This document shows, piece after piece, positions 1 through 8,985 of a stretch of 64,000 nt of DNA (position 1 is its first letter; every line of letters begins with the position of its first letter). This stretch comes from Pontibacter pamirensis (GTDB lineage: Bacteria > Bacteroidota > Bacteroidia > Cytophagales > Hymenobacteraceae), in NCBI RefSeq assembly GCF_010015475.1, contig NZ_SSNI01000009.1, forward strand, positions 1-64,000, in the 5' to 3' direction. The position numbers were made by a program, and so were the translations under genes. Below the pieces are notes generated by a model. That model did not search any database and was not told where the DNA came from. It saw only the letters and a list, made by a program, of their open reading frames with translations.

Positions 1-1
1 G

Positions 2-1048
2 CCGGCCACCATCGACATCGCGGCCAACGCCTCCGATGGAGACGGCACGGTTTCTAAGGTGGAGTTCTACAACGGCACCACAAAGCTGGGGGAGGACCTG
101 ACCAGCCCCTACAGCTATAGCTGGACTAATGTGGCGGCTGGTCCGTATACGTTGACAGCACGGGCCACTGACAACGGCAATGCCGTCACCACCTCGGCTG
201 CCGTGAGTGTGACAGTCAACAGCTCTACGAGCACTAACTGCCCCTGCTCGGTGTTCCGGCCAACGGATGCACCTGCTAACGTCCTGTACAACGACGGGCA
301 GGCGCTGCAGGTGGGGATGAAGTTCCGCTCCTCGTCGTCGGGCTCTGTAACAGGCGTGCGCTTCTACAAGCAGAGCGGCAACACGGGCACCCACGTCGGG
401 CAGCTCCACAGCAGCACCGGAACCCTGCTGGCGCAGGCCACCTTTGTGAACGAGACTGCCTCCGGCTGGCAGCAGGTGCTTTTTTCTTCTCCTGTTGCCA
501 TCTCCGCCAACACCACCTACGTCGTCTCCTACCACAGCAGCGCCGGCTACTACTCTGCAGTTGACCAAGGATTTAGCCAGGCCGTTGTGAACGGGCCGCT
601 GACGGGTCTGGCCAACGGGGCGGACGGCAGTAACGGCCTCTACCGCTACACCGGCACCCCTGCCTTCCCGACCAGTGCCTACCAGGCAAGCAACTACTGG
701 GTGGACGTGGTGTTCAACACCAGCACTACTATTTCTTCTTCTTCTTCTTCTTCTGTGATTACATCAAAGACAACAGAACTACAAGAAAAAGAAGATATAA
801 ATGTTTATCCAAATCCTTTTTCCGGAAAGGCCACAGTAAGTTTTATTCTCAATGTCGGAGGCAACTACACGTTGAGCCTTTATGATACGAAGGGGGCAAA
901 GGTGTCTGTGCTGGAGCATGGAAAGGCCAATCCAGGCGAGCGGCATAAAGTGGAGGTAGATGGCTCAAAGCTTTCTAGGGGAATATATATCGTGCGACTA
1001 CAAACTATTTCAGGAGTGAGAACTACACAGCTTTTGTTGGAGAAGTAG
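2..1048 (+). CDS. T9SS-exported surface protein with DUF4082 domain, 3' part
   Basis: The reading frame is open to the left edge, so the 5' end of the gene lies outside the window. The visible product has, in order, an Ig-like segment (motif VEFYNGTTKLGEDLTSPYSY), a DUF4082 domain (GMKFRSSSSGSVTGVRFYK to about residue 225), a linker of seven serines encoded by seven TCT codons at 734-754, and a C-terminal type IX sorting domain starting at NVYPNPFSGKATVSF. Proteins of this build are normally exported through the outer membrane by T9SS and anchored or released outside. The DNA up to about 725 is GC-rich, while the sorting domain is clearly AT-richer. The substrate or ligand is unknown. Confidence 0.85.
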   Translation, partial: PATIDIAANASDGDGTVSKVEFYNGTTKLGEDLTSPYSYSWTNVAAGPYTLTARATDNGNAVTTSAAVSVTVNSSTSTNCPCSVFRPTDAPANVLYNDGQALQVGMKFRSSSSGSVTGVRFYKQSGNTGTHVGQLHSSTGTLLAQATFVNETASGWQQVLFSSPVAISANTTYVVSYHSSAGYYSAVDQGFSQAVVNGPLTGLANGADGSNGLYRYTGTPAFPTSAYQASNYWVDVVFNTSTTISSSSSSSVITSKTTELQEKEDINVYPNPFSGKATVSFILNVGGNYTLSLYDTKGAKVSVLEHGKANPGERHKVEVDGSKLSRGIYIVRLQTISGVRTTQLLLEK

Positions 1049-1154
1049 TTACACCAGGAAAATGTAGCAAGTCTAGTATTTCAAAGTTAATTAAAATAGA
1101 GTATGTCAGAAGCTGGTAAAAAGCGAACCACCCTTTCACCAGCAAGGCTAAATA

Positions 1155-1188
1155 GCAGCAGTCCACTTGAAACCAAGTGGACTGCTGC
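1155..1188. terminator. Perfect 15-bp stem-loop between convergent genes
   Basis: Arms at 1155-1169 and 1174-1188 are perfectly complementary around a 4-nt loop. It lies between the 3' ends of the surface-protein gene and the M28 peptidase gene, which converge here. No T-tract follows on either strand, so it may block transcription or protect RNA ends rather than act as a classical intrinsic terminator. Confidence 0.5.
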
Positions 1189-1296
1189 AAACATTATAAA
1201 ATTTGAGTTTAAATTGGCAGTGACTCCTAACACTAAGTAGGAGCGGAGCCGCCTGCTACGATAGTCTTTGTTTCGAATCCTACAGTCAAAGTCATC

Positions 1297-2850
1297 TTAT
1301 TCCTGCCCGCCTTTCCGGGTAGCAGGTCTTGGGGTGGGCCATACCATTTGCTCACCGGTTCTGGGGCTTAATGGCAGTACACTTCGCTCGCGAGAAGTTG
1401 TTTCAGAGTCCTCAGAGGCCATGTAAACAAGTATGGCAGCAAGTATGGCGTTGTTGCGCACATCGTCGAACACAATCTTGTCATAAGTGTCTCTGTTGGT
1501 GTGCCAGGTATAGGTGCCATAGTCCCAGCTCAGGGAGCTTAGTGAGAATGCCGGTGCACTTGCTGCTACAAAAGAGGCGTAATCAGAACCGCCGCCACCG
1601 GGAGTGCCCGGGAAACTTGTCTCTATTTCAGTGGTTATCTCACGCGGCACGGCACTCAGCCAACGGCCCAGGTAATCATAGGCATGCAGGAACCCCTGGC
1701 CTGAGATGTTGACCACTCTGCCCGTGCCATTGTCCTGGTTAAAAAGTGCCTGTAAGTTATGCACTATCTCCGGATGATCCTCAATAAAAGAGCGGGAACC
1801 GTTCAGGCCCTGCTCCTCACTTCCCCAATGGCCCACCAGGATAGTTCTTTTCGGATTAGGATATACCTTCTGAAGAATACGCATGGCTTCCATCATCATA
1901 ATGGTGCCTGTGCCATTGTCTGTCGCACCGGTAGCACCGTCCCAGGAGTCAAAGTGAGCCGACAGCATCACGTACTCTTCGGGCTTTTCAGTTCCTCTAA
2001 TTTCGGCGATGGTATTGAATGTGGGAACATTTCCTAAGTCCTTGGATTCTGCCTGAATTTTTATCTGTGGCTTGTCGCCGTGCTCCACCATGCGGTACAG
2101 CATACCGTAGTCTTCCAGGGCCATATCAATGCTTGGTATTTTGTTGGTATAAGCACCGAATATTTTATTTACACCAAAACCGCGCGACCAGTTAGAGGTA
2201 ATAATGCCTGCTGCTCCGGCTTTTTCCAGTGCCTGTGGTAAAGTGCGGGTGGTATAGCCTGTTTTATTGATGCGCTCACGCCATGCCTGCTCTTGTGCGT
2301 TACGCTCCTGTTTCATTTTTTCGAAGGAAGCCGGCTGAGCGAATTTTTCCCAGTTATAGTCTGGTCTACCGGTAGGCTGGTACATCGAGATCATAATTAA
2401 CTTCCCTTTTGCATTTGGCAGCCATCGCTGGAAAGCAGCAGAGTCCTGTACATCCGGAAGTAAGATGAGTTCGGCTGTTACGCCTCTTCGGGGCGTGGCA
2501 GGGCTCCAGGCCAGTTGCATCGCCTCCAGCGTTCTTACTCTAGGGTGCACCATATCAACATGCGTGATGCCTCTTTGCCAGCCGCGCCATTCGCCCCACT
2601 GCTCGTTACGGGCCGTGATGCCCCAGCCTTTGTATTTGTTTACAGCCCAATCGTGCGCTTGTTGCATTTGTGGTGTTCCCACCAGGCGCGGTCCGATTAC
2701 GTCCAGCAGCTCATGCCCCAGCAATTCTAATTGCGAGTTCTCATTGGCTTCTTTGATGATGCTTTCTACAACGGTTTTTTTTCCTTGGGCAAAACTCAGG
2801 CTGCTGGAAAAAAGCACCAGAAGAAATAAATAGGGTAATGTCTTTTTCAT
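1297..2850 (-). CDS. Secreted M28-family metallopeptidase
   Basis: The product has 517 residues with a clear N-terminal signal peptide ending near SFAQ, so it acts in the periplasm or outside. A protease-associated-like region in the middle is followed by the M28 zinc-peptidase core. The motifs LSAHFDSWDGATGATDNGTG and GHWGSEEQGLNGS hold the expected His, Asp and Glu ligands, and the final His is in YTWHTNRDTYD. M28 enzymes are di-zinc aminopeptidases or carboxypeptidases; the exact specificity cannot be read here. The start ATG follows an A-rich leader without a strong ribosome site, as usual in Bacteroidota. The gene appears monocistronic. Confidence 0.9.
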   Translation of the reverse strand: MKKTLPYLFLLVLFSSSLSFAQGKKTVVESIIKEANENSQLELLGHELLDVIGPRLVGTPQMQQAHDWAVNKYKGWGITARNEQWGEWRGWQRGITHVDMVHPRVRTLEAMQLAWSPATPRRGVTAELILLPDVQDSAAFQRWLPNAKGKLIMISMYQPTGRPDYNWEKFAQPASFEKMKQERNAQEQAWRERINKTGYTTRTLPQALEKAGAAGIITSNWSRGFGVNKIFGAYTNKIPSIDMALEDYGMLYRMVEHGDKPQIKIQAESKDLGNVPTFNTIAEIRGTEKPEEYVMLSAHFDSWDGATGATDNGTGTIMMMEAMRILQKVYPNPKRTILVGHWGSEEQGLNGSRSFIEDHPEIVHNLQALFNQDNGTGRVVNISGQGFLHAYDYLGRWLSAVPREITTEIETSFPGTPGGGGSDYASFVAASAPAFSLSSLSWDYGTYTWHTNRDTYDKIVFDDVRNNAILAAILVYMASEDSETTSRERSVLPLSPRTGEQMVWPTPRPATRKGGQE

Positions 2851-3219
2851 GTAAAGATATTTAGGTGAAAGAACGTAGAATTCGCTGAAGCAAAAAGCAG
2901 AGGTAAAGTAACGGCAAATTAGTTTTATAAGAGCAAAATTCTAATGTGGAAGGGGGGATACCAAATGCTGCTAACAAGGTTTAAGTTGCCGTTGTTGTGT
3001 ATTTCACCAACAACTTAAAATCACGGAGGTTGTCATCTCGACGTTAGGAGAGATCTATGGGGAATTACAGATAGATCTCTCCTAACGTCGAGATGACAGT
3101 AAGTATGTTACTTAAGTTAACGGCAAAGAGGACAGGTTATGAAAACGATCATTTGCAGCTCAGAAGGTAAATTCCAAACATGCTCTTATAGAATTAAAGG
3201 GCTGCGCTAAGCAACACAA
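2851..3219. other. Gap between pgl and the M28 peptidase gene
   Basis: No coding sequence is seen. The gap holds the 28-bp perfect inverted repeat listed separately; the remainder is AT-rich and presumably contains the M28 peptidase promoter next to 2850. Confidence 0.6.
3031..3098. repeat. Perfect 28-bp inverted repeat, REP/MITE-like
   Basis: The left arm 3031-3058 and right arm 3071-3098 are exact reverse complements around a 12-nt loop. The arm begins TGTCATCTCGACGTTAGGAG, which resembles the dispersed repeats beginning GTCAT(T/C)TCGA that recur between genes in many Bacteroidota and are thought to be mobilised by RAYT-type Y1 transposases. This is recalled knowledge, not a search result. 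It sits downstream of pgl and could also end the pentose phosphate transcript. Confidence 0.7.
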
Positions 3220-3951
3220 TTACTTCTTTTTTGTTAACAGGGAAGCGGCGCTTTCATCAACAAACCAAATTAGCTCCCCTTGCTTCGGTTGAATCAGCTG
3301 CGAAGGGTATTTCTCCGGGTTTCTTTCTCCTTCCAGCACCTGCTGCAAGGCCGGGGCTTTTTTGCTGCCAAATGTAAGAAAGCAGATGGTTTTAGCTTGA
3401 TTGATAAGCGGGGCAGTCAGTGTGATGCGGTGCATGGACTGTGGCTTCAGGTAATAGGCCTGCACCAAGCGTGAGGTCTCTTGCAACACCTCTGTTCCCG
3501 GAAACAGGGAAGCCGTGTGCCCGTCGTCGCCCATGCCCAGCAGGATTAAATCAAACTGAGGGGGTTGCTTGTTGAAATGCTGCTGTAGCAGCTGCTCATA
3601 CTGTTGAGCGAATGCCTCGGGTTCAGTGTCTTCTTCATACATAGGGTAAACCTGATCCTCCGGTACCGGCACTTTGTTCAGTAAGATTTCCATTGCCATT
3701 CTGGCGTTGTTTTCATTTGCTGTTAAAGGCACCCAGCGCTCGTCGCCCCAGAAAACAAACATCTTTTCCCAGGGCACCTGCTCCCGGTAGGGTAACTGCG
3801 CCAGCAAGGTGTATAGCTGAACTGGCGAAGAGCCTCCTGTTAAGGCTACTGTAAAAAGGCCGTGCTGCTTTACAGCCTCCTGCGCTTTTTGTATAAACAG
3901 CTCTGCGGCTGCTTTGCTCAACTGCGCTTCATCTTCAAATATCTTTACCAT
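3220..3951 (-). CDS. pgl: 6-phosphogluconolactonase
   Basis: The enzyme hydrolyses 6-phosphogluconolactone to 6-phosphogluconate, the second step of the oxidative pentose phosphate pathway. Family motifs seen are ALTGGSSPVQLYTLL, FWGDERWVPL and LGMGDDGHTASLFPGT. The frame is open further upstream into zwf, but the extension is zwf sequence read out of frame. The ATG at 3951, encoding MVKIFEDE, gives 243 residues, close to the family norm, and leaves an 11-nt gap after the zwf stop. It is the last gene of a gnd-zwf-pgl set on the minus strand. Confidence 0.93.
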   Translation of the reverse strand: MVKIFEDEAQLSKAAAELFIQKAQEAVKQHGLFTVALTGGSSPVQLYTLLAQLPYREQVPWEKMFVFWGDERWVPLTANENNARMAMEILLNKVPVPEDQVYPMYEEDTEPEAFAQQYEQLLQQHFNKQPPQFDLILLGMGDDGHTASLFPGTEVLQETSRLVQAYYLKPQSMHRITLTAPLINQAKTICFLTFGSKKAPALQQVLEGERNPEKYPSQLIQPKQGELIWFVDESAASLLTKKK

Positions 3952-3962
3952 GTCTTTATATA

Positions 3963-5471
3963 TTAATGAGGAAAAGTAACTGTCCATGTATGGCCTTCGC
4001 GGGCAATCAGGGCCTCCGCATTTTCCGGTCCCCACATACCTGCCGCGTAATTTGGGAACTCCAGAGACGGCCGTGACTCCCAGGTTTCCAGGATAGGCGT
4101 GATGACATCCCAGGCGGCTTCCACCTGGTCTGAGCGCATAAATAGTGTGGCGTCACCCTGCATGGCATCAAGTAACAGGGTCTCGTAAGCCTCCGGAGAC
4201 TGTGAATGGGAGTTGTTACCATTAAAATCGAAAACCATTTCTGCCGGAGTCAAGGCCATGTTCAGGCCTGTTTTCTTCGCCATAAAACGCAGGCGGATGT
4301 CCATCTCGGGCTGCAAGTTAATGATAAGGCGGTTCGGCATCAGGCTCTCCGCCATGGTGGTAGGGAACGTTAAGTGCGGCACCGGACGGAATTGAATCGT
4401 AATGGAAGAACTTTTCTCCTGCATCCTTTTACCAGTGCGGAGGTAGAACGGCACACCTTGCCAGCGCCAGTTGTCCAGGTAGAACTTTACGGCCGCGTAT
4501 GTTTCAGTTCCGGATTTAGGGTCTACACCAGATTCTTCACGGTAGCCGGGCACCTGGGTTCCCTTCATCCAGCCCGGACCATACTGCCCGCGCACGGCAA
4601 ACTTGCCTACGTCTTCCCGCGAGTACCTTTGTACGGCATGCAGTACATCCACTTTCCGGTTCCTTATCTCTTCGGCCTCAAAGGTTACCGGCGGCTCCAT
4701 AGCCACCATGCACAGTAGCTGCAGGAGGTGGTTCTGGATCATGTCGCGCAAGGCGCCTGAACCTTCGTAGTATCCGCCGCGGTCTTCTACCCCTACTTCC
4801 TCTGCCACCGTAATCTGGACGTACTCTATATAGTTCCTGTTCCAGAGTGGCTCAAAGAGGGCGTTGGCAAATCGAAAAGCCAGAATGTTCTGCACGGTCT
4901 CTTTCCCGAGGTAGTGGTCGATGCGGTATATCTGCGATTCCTGAAAAGTACGGGTAAGGAGCTGGTTCAGGTCCCTGGCCGACTTCAGGTCATGCCCGAA
5001 AGGTTTCTCCACCACAATCCGGTCCCGTTCAGGGTCACTGGCAATGCCCGCCTGGCTTAGGTGAATGGTAACGGGTTCAATGAACTTGGGAGCTACTGAC
5101 AAATAAAATAAGCGATTGGCGCGTGTGCCCCAGGCTTCTTCTAAAGCGTGAATCTTGTCTGCAAGCCCCTGGTAAGAAGCCGGGTCGTTGATGTTAGACC
5201 GCAGGTAGGACAAGGAGTTGCGGAAGATATCCCAGGTTTCGTCAACAGGCTCACCGCTGCGTGAGAATTCAATCACTCCTTCCCGCAGATGGTTCTGGTA
5301 CTTGATGTCATCGGTATCCGTTCGCCCTAGCCCGATCATGGCGAAGGGCTCAGGCAGCCATCCATCCAGAAACAGGTTATAAAAAGCAGGAACCAACTTC
5401 CGCTTTGCTAAATCTCCTGTTCCTCCGAATATAATGGCAATGGTGGGTGCTGCTTTACTTGCTGGTTTCAT
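3963..5471 (-). CDS. zwf: Glucose-6-phosphate 1-dehydrogenase
   Basis: The 502-residue product matches the usual length. It oxidises glucose 6-phosphate to 6-phosphogluconolactone with reduction of NADP. The nucleotide-binding motif [15 protein letters not shown] is near residue 15 and the active-site signature RIDHYLGKE is near residue 185. The gene is followed after 11 nt by pgl and preceded by gnd with a 140-nt gap, so transcription as one unit is likely. The cytosolic role is NADPH supply. Confidence 0.97.
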   Translation of the reverse strand: MKPASKAAPTIAIIFGGTGDLAKRKLVPAFYNLFLDGWLPEPFAMIGLGRTDTDDIKYQNHLREGVIEFSRSGEPVDETWDIFRNSLSYLRSNINDPASYQGLADKIHALEEAWGTRANRLFYLSVAPKFIEPVTIHLSQAGIASDPERDRIVVEKPFGHDLKSARDLNQLLTRTFQESQIYRIDHYLGKETVQNILAFRFANALFEPLWNRNYIEYVQITVAEEVGVEDRGGYYEGSGALRDMIQNHLLQLLCMVAMEPPVTFEAEEIRNRKVDVLHAVQRYSREDVGKFAVRGQYGPGWMKGTQVPGYREESGVDPKSGTETYAAVKFYLDNWRWQGVPFYLRTGKRMQEKSSSITIQFRPVPHLTFPTTMAESLMPNRLIINLQPEMDIRLRFMAKKTGLNMALTPAEMVFDFNGNNSHSQSPEAYETLLLDAMQGDATLFMRSDQVEAAWDVITPILETWESRPSLEFPNYAAGMWGPENAEALIAREGHTWTVTFPH

Positions 5472-5611
5472 ATGGGTTATAATGATGTAAAAAAGAATAG
5501 GAGGGCCTTCTTATTGAAGTGTCCTTTCTTTTTTAAGGATTTTATTTAGTAGATAAAAATAATGTTGCAGATAAAGCGCCACATTTAAAGGTAGGCTTTT
5601 ATACATACTCC

Positions 5612-7030
5612 TTAATCCCACTCTGTATGGAAGAAGCCGGGCTTATCCACCCGTTCATAGGTATGCGCTCCAAAATAGTCGCGCTGTGCCTGGATGATAT
5701 TAGTAGGTAAGGTCTCTGTGCGATAGGCATCAAAATAAGAAAGGGAAGCCATGAAAGCGGGCACAGGGATGCCTTTATCAATGGCTGATTTTACGATGGC
5801 CCGAACATCTTTCTGTCGGGACAGTAAATCATCCCCGATTTTAGAGTCCAGCAGCAGGTTCGCCAGCGAAGGGTTCTGCTCATAGGCCGCACGGATATCA
5901 GACAGGCAAGCTGCCCGTATGATACAACCGCCCCGCCAGATTCTGGCCACATCCTGCAGTTGCAATCCATAGTTATAAGCTTCGGAGGCCATTTTCAGCT
6001 GTGCCATACCTTGCGCATAAGTAGAAATCATGGCAAAGTAAAAAGCATTACGCATCTGGTTTAACAACTCCTTGCGGTCAGTACCCACGCTAACCTGGAG
6101 GGAATCATTTGGTAACAATTTGGCGGCTTCCACGCGTTCTTCTTTGAGTTTAGACATGTCGCGCATCAGCACGGCCATATCAATGGAAGGAACGGGTGCC
6201 TGTAAATCCATGGCATTTTGTGAAGTCCATTTTCCGGTACCTTTGGAACGGGCTACGTCAGAAATGAGGTTTACCAGTGGCTGACCCGTTACATCGTCTT
6301 TTTTCTGTAAAATTACCGCGGTAATTTCAATCAGGAAGGACTGCAGTTCTGTTTGGTTCCAGTCTTGGAAAACGGTTTGCAGCTCGACGTCGCTCAGACT
6401 AAAGCCGCGCTTCAGTAGGTCGTATGTCTCGGCAATGAGCTGCATGATGGCATACTCAATGCCGTTATGAACCATCTTTACATAATTACCGGCAGAGCCG
6501 TTTCCTAAGAATGTCACACAGGGCTCACCGTTTACTTTGGCAGCCACAGCCTCAAAAATAGGGCGAAGTCTTTCGTAGGCCTCGCGGTTTCCGCCAGGCA
6601 TCATGCTCGGTCCGAAACGGGCTCCTTTTTCACCACCGGAAATACCCATACCAAAGAAGTGAATGCCTTTTGCTTCCAGCTCCACCACGCGGCGGTCGGT
6701 ATCGGGGAAGTATGAGTTGCCACCGTCAATCACAATATCACCGGGCTCCAGCAGGGGCAACAAAGAAGCAATAACAGCATCTACAGCTTTGCCCGCCGGC
6801 ACCAGCAGCATCAAAGCCCGAGGCTTACGGAGCGATTGCACAAATTCTTCGGCGGAGGTGGTGCCGCGTACTGGCTTTCCGGCGCCCGCTTCTGTTTCAA
6901 CTGCCGCCGCTTTCTCGGGATCAAGGTCAAGGCCTATTACTGAAAAGCCATTGTCGGCGATGTTGAGCATGAGGTTTCTGCCCATAACACCCAGGCCAAC
7001 CATTCCAAATTCATATTGTGTGTCGTTCAT
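5612..7030 (-). CDS. gnd: 6-phosphogluconate dehydrogenase, decarboxylating
   Basis: This is the long (472-residue) form of the enzyme that converts 6-phosphogluconate to ribulose 5-phosphate, CO2 and NADPH. The N-terminal dinucleotide motif is GLGVMGRNLMLNIADNGF. Substrate motifs GISGGEKGARFGPSMMPGG and the catalytic Lys-His-Asn in NYVKMVHNGIEYA are present. It is the first gene of the oxidative pentose phosphate set, with zwf and pgl downstream on the same strand. Nothing is missing or odd. Confidence 0.97.
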   Translation of the reverse strand: MNDTQYEFGMVGLGVMGRNLMLNIADNGFSVIGLDLDPEKAAAVETEAGAGKPVRGTTSAEEFVQSLRKPRALMLLVPAGKAVDAVIASLLPLLEPGDIVIDGGNSYFPDTDRRVVELEAKGIHFFGMGISGGEKGARFGPSMMPGGNREAYERLRPIFEAVAAKVNGEPCVTFLGNGSAGNYVKMVHNGIEYAIMQLIAETYDLLKRGFSLSDVELQTVFQDWNQTELQSFLIEITAVILQKKDDVTGQPLVNLISDVARSKGTGKWTSQNAMDLQAPVPSIDMAVLMRDMSKLKEERVEAAKLLPNDSLQVSVGTDRKELLNQMRNAFYFAMISTYAQGMAQLKMASEAYNYGLQLQDVARIWRGGCIIRAACLSDIRAAYEQNPSLANLLLDSKIGDDLLSRQKDVRAIVKSAIDKGIPVPAFMASLSYFDAYRTETLPTNIIQAQRDYFGAHTYERVDKPGFFHTEWD

Positions 7031-7529
7031 AAGTAGGAATAATGTGTAGAGGTTATATGTATTTATACAGGTATAGGTTTGCTAAATATTCTGATTATTC
7101 AAATTTCTACTTCAACCTGTCATGTATACTGCGCTTCTTTGAATAAAGTAAAGCTACAACTTATATCATACTCTTGCCAACAGAACCTCTCCTGGTAATT
7201 CTACACCCATGGTTGTTCTACCTGAGCAGATGACTCTTTATGATTACAGCAGATAACTTCTTTTAGGGAGAGTGTATTACCTGTTGCGCCAGCGTAGCAT
7301 CAAACTTCAAGAAGCTGGCGGGACGTGACTTGCTACATGAAGCGATAGAGGCTACTATTGTAGCAAGCGTTTAGCGGAGGAGACTTGGTTTGATTCTTTC
7401 AGGAGAACAGGAGGAGTGTTGAACACAAGGACAAAAAAAACAGGCACTGCATTCAAAGTGCCTGTTTCAGGATTATCAGTTCCTGATAGGAGCGTTTGAG
7501 TGGCCCCTGAAACTGAAGCAACATGTTGT
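7031..7529. other. Gap with degenerate coding-like repeat and terminator
   Basis: No intact gene is visible. On the minus strand 7263-7370 is a 36-codon open stretch with no ATG that includes SKSRPASFLKFDATLAQQV. It resembles a degraded dispersed element rather than a gene, but its family is not identified. The ferredoxin-gene terminator lies at 7433-7467. Confidence 0.5.
7433..7467 (-). terminator. Intrinsic terminator of the ferredoxin gene
   Basis: Arms 7438-7448 and 7457-7467 pair perfectly over 11 bp with an 8-nt loop. Read on the minus strand the stem is followed by a run of eight T (7440-7433). It lies just past the end of the ferredoxin gene. Confidence 0.88.
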
Positions 7530-7853
7530 TTAAGCCTCCGGCATAATGCGCACCACCAAACCGTCCAGCTCCGGATTTACCCGCAACTGGCAACTCAGGC
7601 GGCTGCTTTCTGTTGCATGCGGAAGCGTTTCTAACATATAAGCCTCGTCGTCATTCATCTCAGGCAGTTCGCCGCTCTGCAACACCTCTACGTGGCAGGT
7701 GGCACAAATGGCCATGCCACCGCAAACAGCCTGCACATCAAACTCATTTGCTTTAAGCACTTCCATTACTGAAAGGCCCATATCAGTAGGAGCTTCAAGG
7801 GCAATACGCTCGCCATTGTCCTGCTCCACATAGATGTTTATTGTATCTGTCAT
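7530..7853 (-). CDS. Adrenodoxin-type 2Fe-2S ferredoxin
   Basis: This is a 107-residue electron carrier. The cluster motif is CGGMAICATC with the Cys-x5-Cys-x2-Cys spacing of the adrenodoxin/putidaredoxin family, and the fourth cysteine is in SRLSCQLRV. The start ATG overlaps the stop of the upstream reductase gene by 4 nt, so the two are translationally coupled and probably work as a pair. A strong terminator follows. No cytochrome P450 or other obvious acceptor gene is next to it, so the electron acceptor is unknown. Confidence 0.92.
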   Translation of the reverse strand: MTDTINIYVEQDNGERIALEAPTDMGLSVMEVLKANEFDVQAVCGGMAICATCHVEVLQSGELPEMNDDEAYMLETLPHATESSRLSCQLRVNPELDGLVVRIMPEA

Positions 7854-8866
7854 GCCTGTAGTTCCTGAATACCGTTTACAGTAGTGTATTTCAGTACGAA
7901 TTTCTTACCTGGATTCAGGATGTTGTACGCGCTTTGTGCCATTAGGGCCGCCTCATGGAAACCACACAAAATCAGCTTTAGCTTACCAGGGTAGGTGTTG
8001 ATGTCGCCGATAGCGTAAACGCCTGGTATGTTGGTAGAGTAATCTTCTGTGTTTACCAGAATCGCATTTTTCTCCAGCTCCAGTCCCCAGTTCTCCAAAG
8101 GCCCTAACTTAGGTACCAGGCCGAACAGCGGAATAAAGTAATCCGCTTCTATTTCATGTGGCGTAGCATTATCTATCAGCACTGTTACCTTCTCCAGGTT
8201 TTTTTCCCCGTGCACTTCTGTCACGTTAGATTTCAGCAGCAATTTAATCTGAGCTTCCTCTGACAGTGTCACTACTTTCTCCGCAGACTCCGGGGCTCCT
8301 CTAAAGGAAGTGCCGCGGTGCACCAGCGTCAGTTCTTTGCACAGGCCAGACAGGTAAATCGCCCAGTCGAGGGCAGAATCGCCACCGCCCGCCAAAACAA
8401 CGCGCTTATCGCGGAAGTGCTCCGGGTCGCGCACCATATAAGTTACACCCTTGCCTTCATACCTCTCCAGGTTCTCAATAGCCGGTTTGCGCGGTTCGAA
8501 AGAACCTAGGCCACCGGCTATCACCACCACTTTACAGGCTATCTCAGTACCATCCACTGTGGTGAGTATAAAAGAGCCGTCCTCCTGTTTGTCAAGGTGC
8601 TCCACACGCTCGCCCAGTGTAAAGGTAGGGTGGAAAGGTGCAATCTGCTGTTCCAGGTTTTTAATCAAATCGCCCGCTAAAATCTCCGGGAATCCGGGTA
8701 TATCGTATATCGGTTTTTTAGGGTATATCTCCGAGAGTTGCCCGCCTACGGCTGGCAGCGCATCTACCACGTGGCAACGCATCTTTAAAAGGCCGGCCTC
8801 AAATACGGCAAACAGGCCTACCGGGCCAGCCCCTACAATGCATATATCAGTTATAATTTTATTCAT
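7850..8866 (-). CDS. Ferredoxin-NAD(P)+ reductase, thioredoxin-reductase type
   Basis: The 338-residue flavoprotein has an FAD-binding motif VGAGPVGLFAVFEAG, the family-specific VGGQLSEIYPKKPIYDIPG, an NADPH-binding motif VLAGGGDSALDWAIYL and the C-terminal FAD contact GVYAIGDINTYPGK. It lacks the CxxC disulfide of true thioredoxin reductases, which places it with the FNR type 2 group known from Chlorobium and Bacillus. It is coupled to the ferredoxin gene by a 4-nt overlap and probably moves electrons between NADPH and that ferredoxin. Confidence 0.9.
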   Translation of the reverse strand: MNKIITDICIVGAGPVGLFAVFEAGLLKMRCHVVDALPAVGGQLSEIYPKKPIYDIPGFPEILAGDLIKNLEQQIAPFHPTFTLGERVEHLDKQEDGSFILTTVDGTEIACKVVVIAGGLGSFEPRKPAIENLERYEGKGVTYMVRDPEHFRDKRVVLAGGGDSALDWAIYLSGLCKELTLVHRGTSFRGAPESAEKVVTLSEEAQIKLLLKSNVTEVHGEKNLEKVTVLIDNATPHEIEADYFIPLFGLVPKLGPLENWGLELEKNAILVNTEDYSTNIPGVYAIGDINTYPGKLKLILCGFHEAALMAQSAYNILNPGKKFVLKYTTVNGIQELQA

Positions 8867-8985
8867 TACTTTGATTTTTGTTGCAACAAATGTTGTGGTG
8901 GCAAATTTACTATCGAAATGGCAGCTTACATAGTAAATCTATGCTTTTTAAGACTTCTGTAGCTTTTTTATACAATTTTCAGGGA

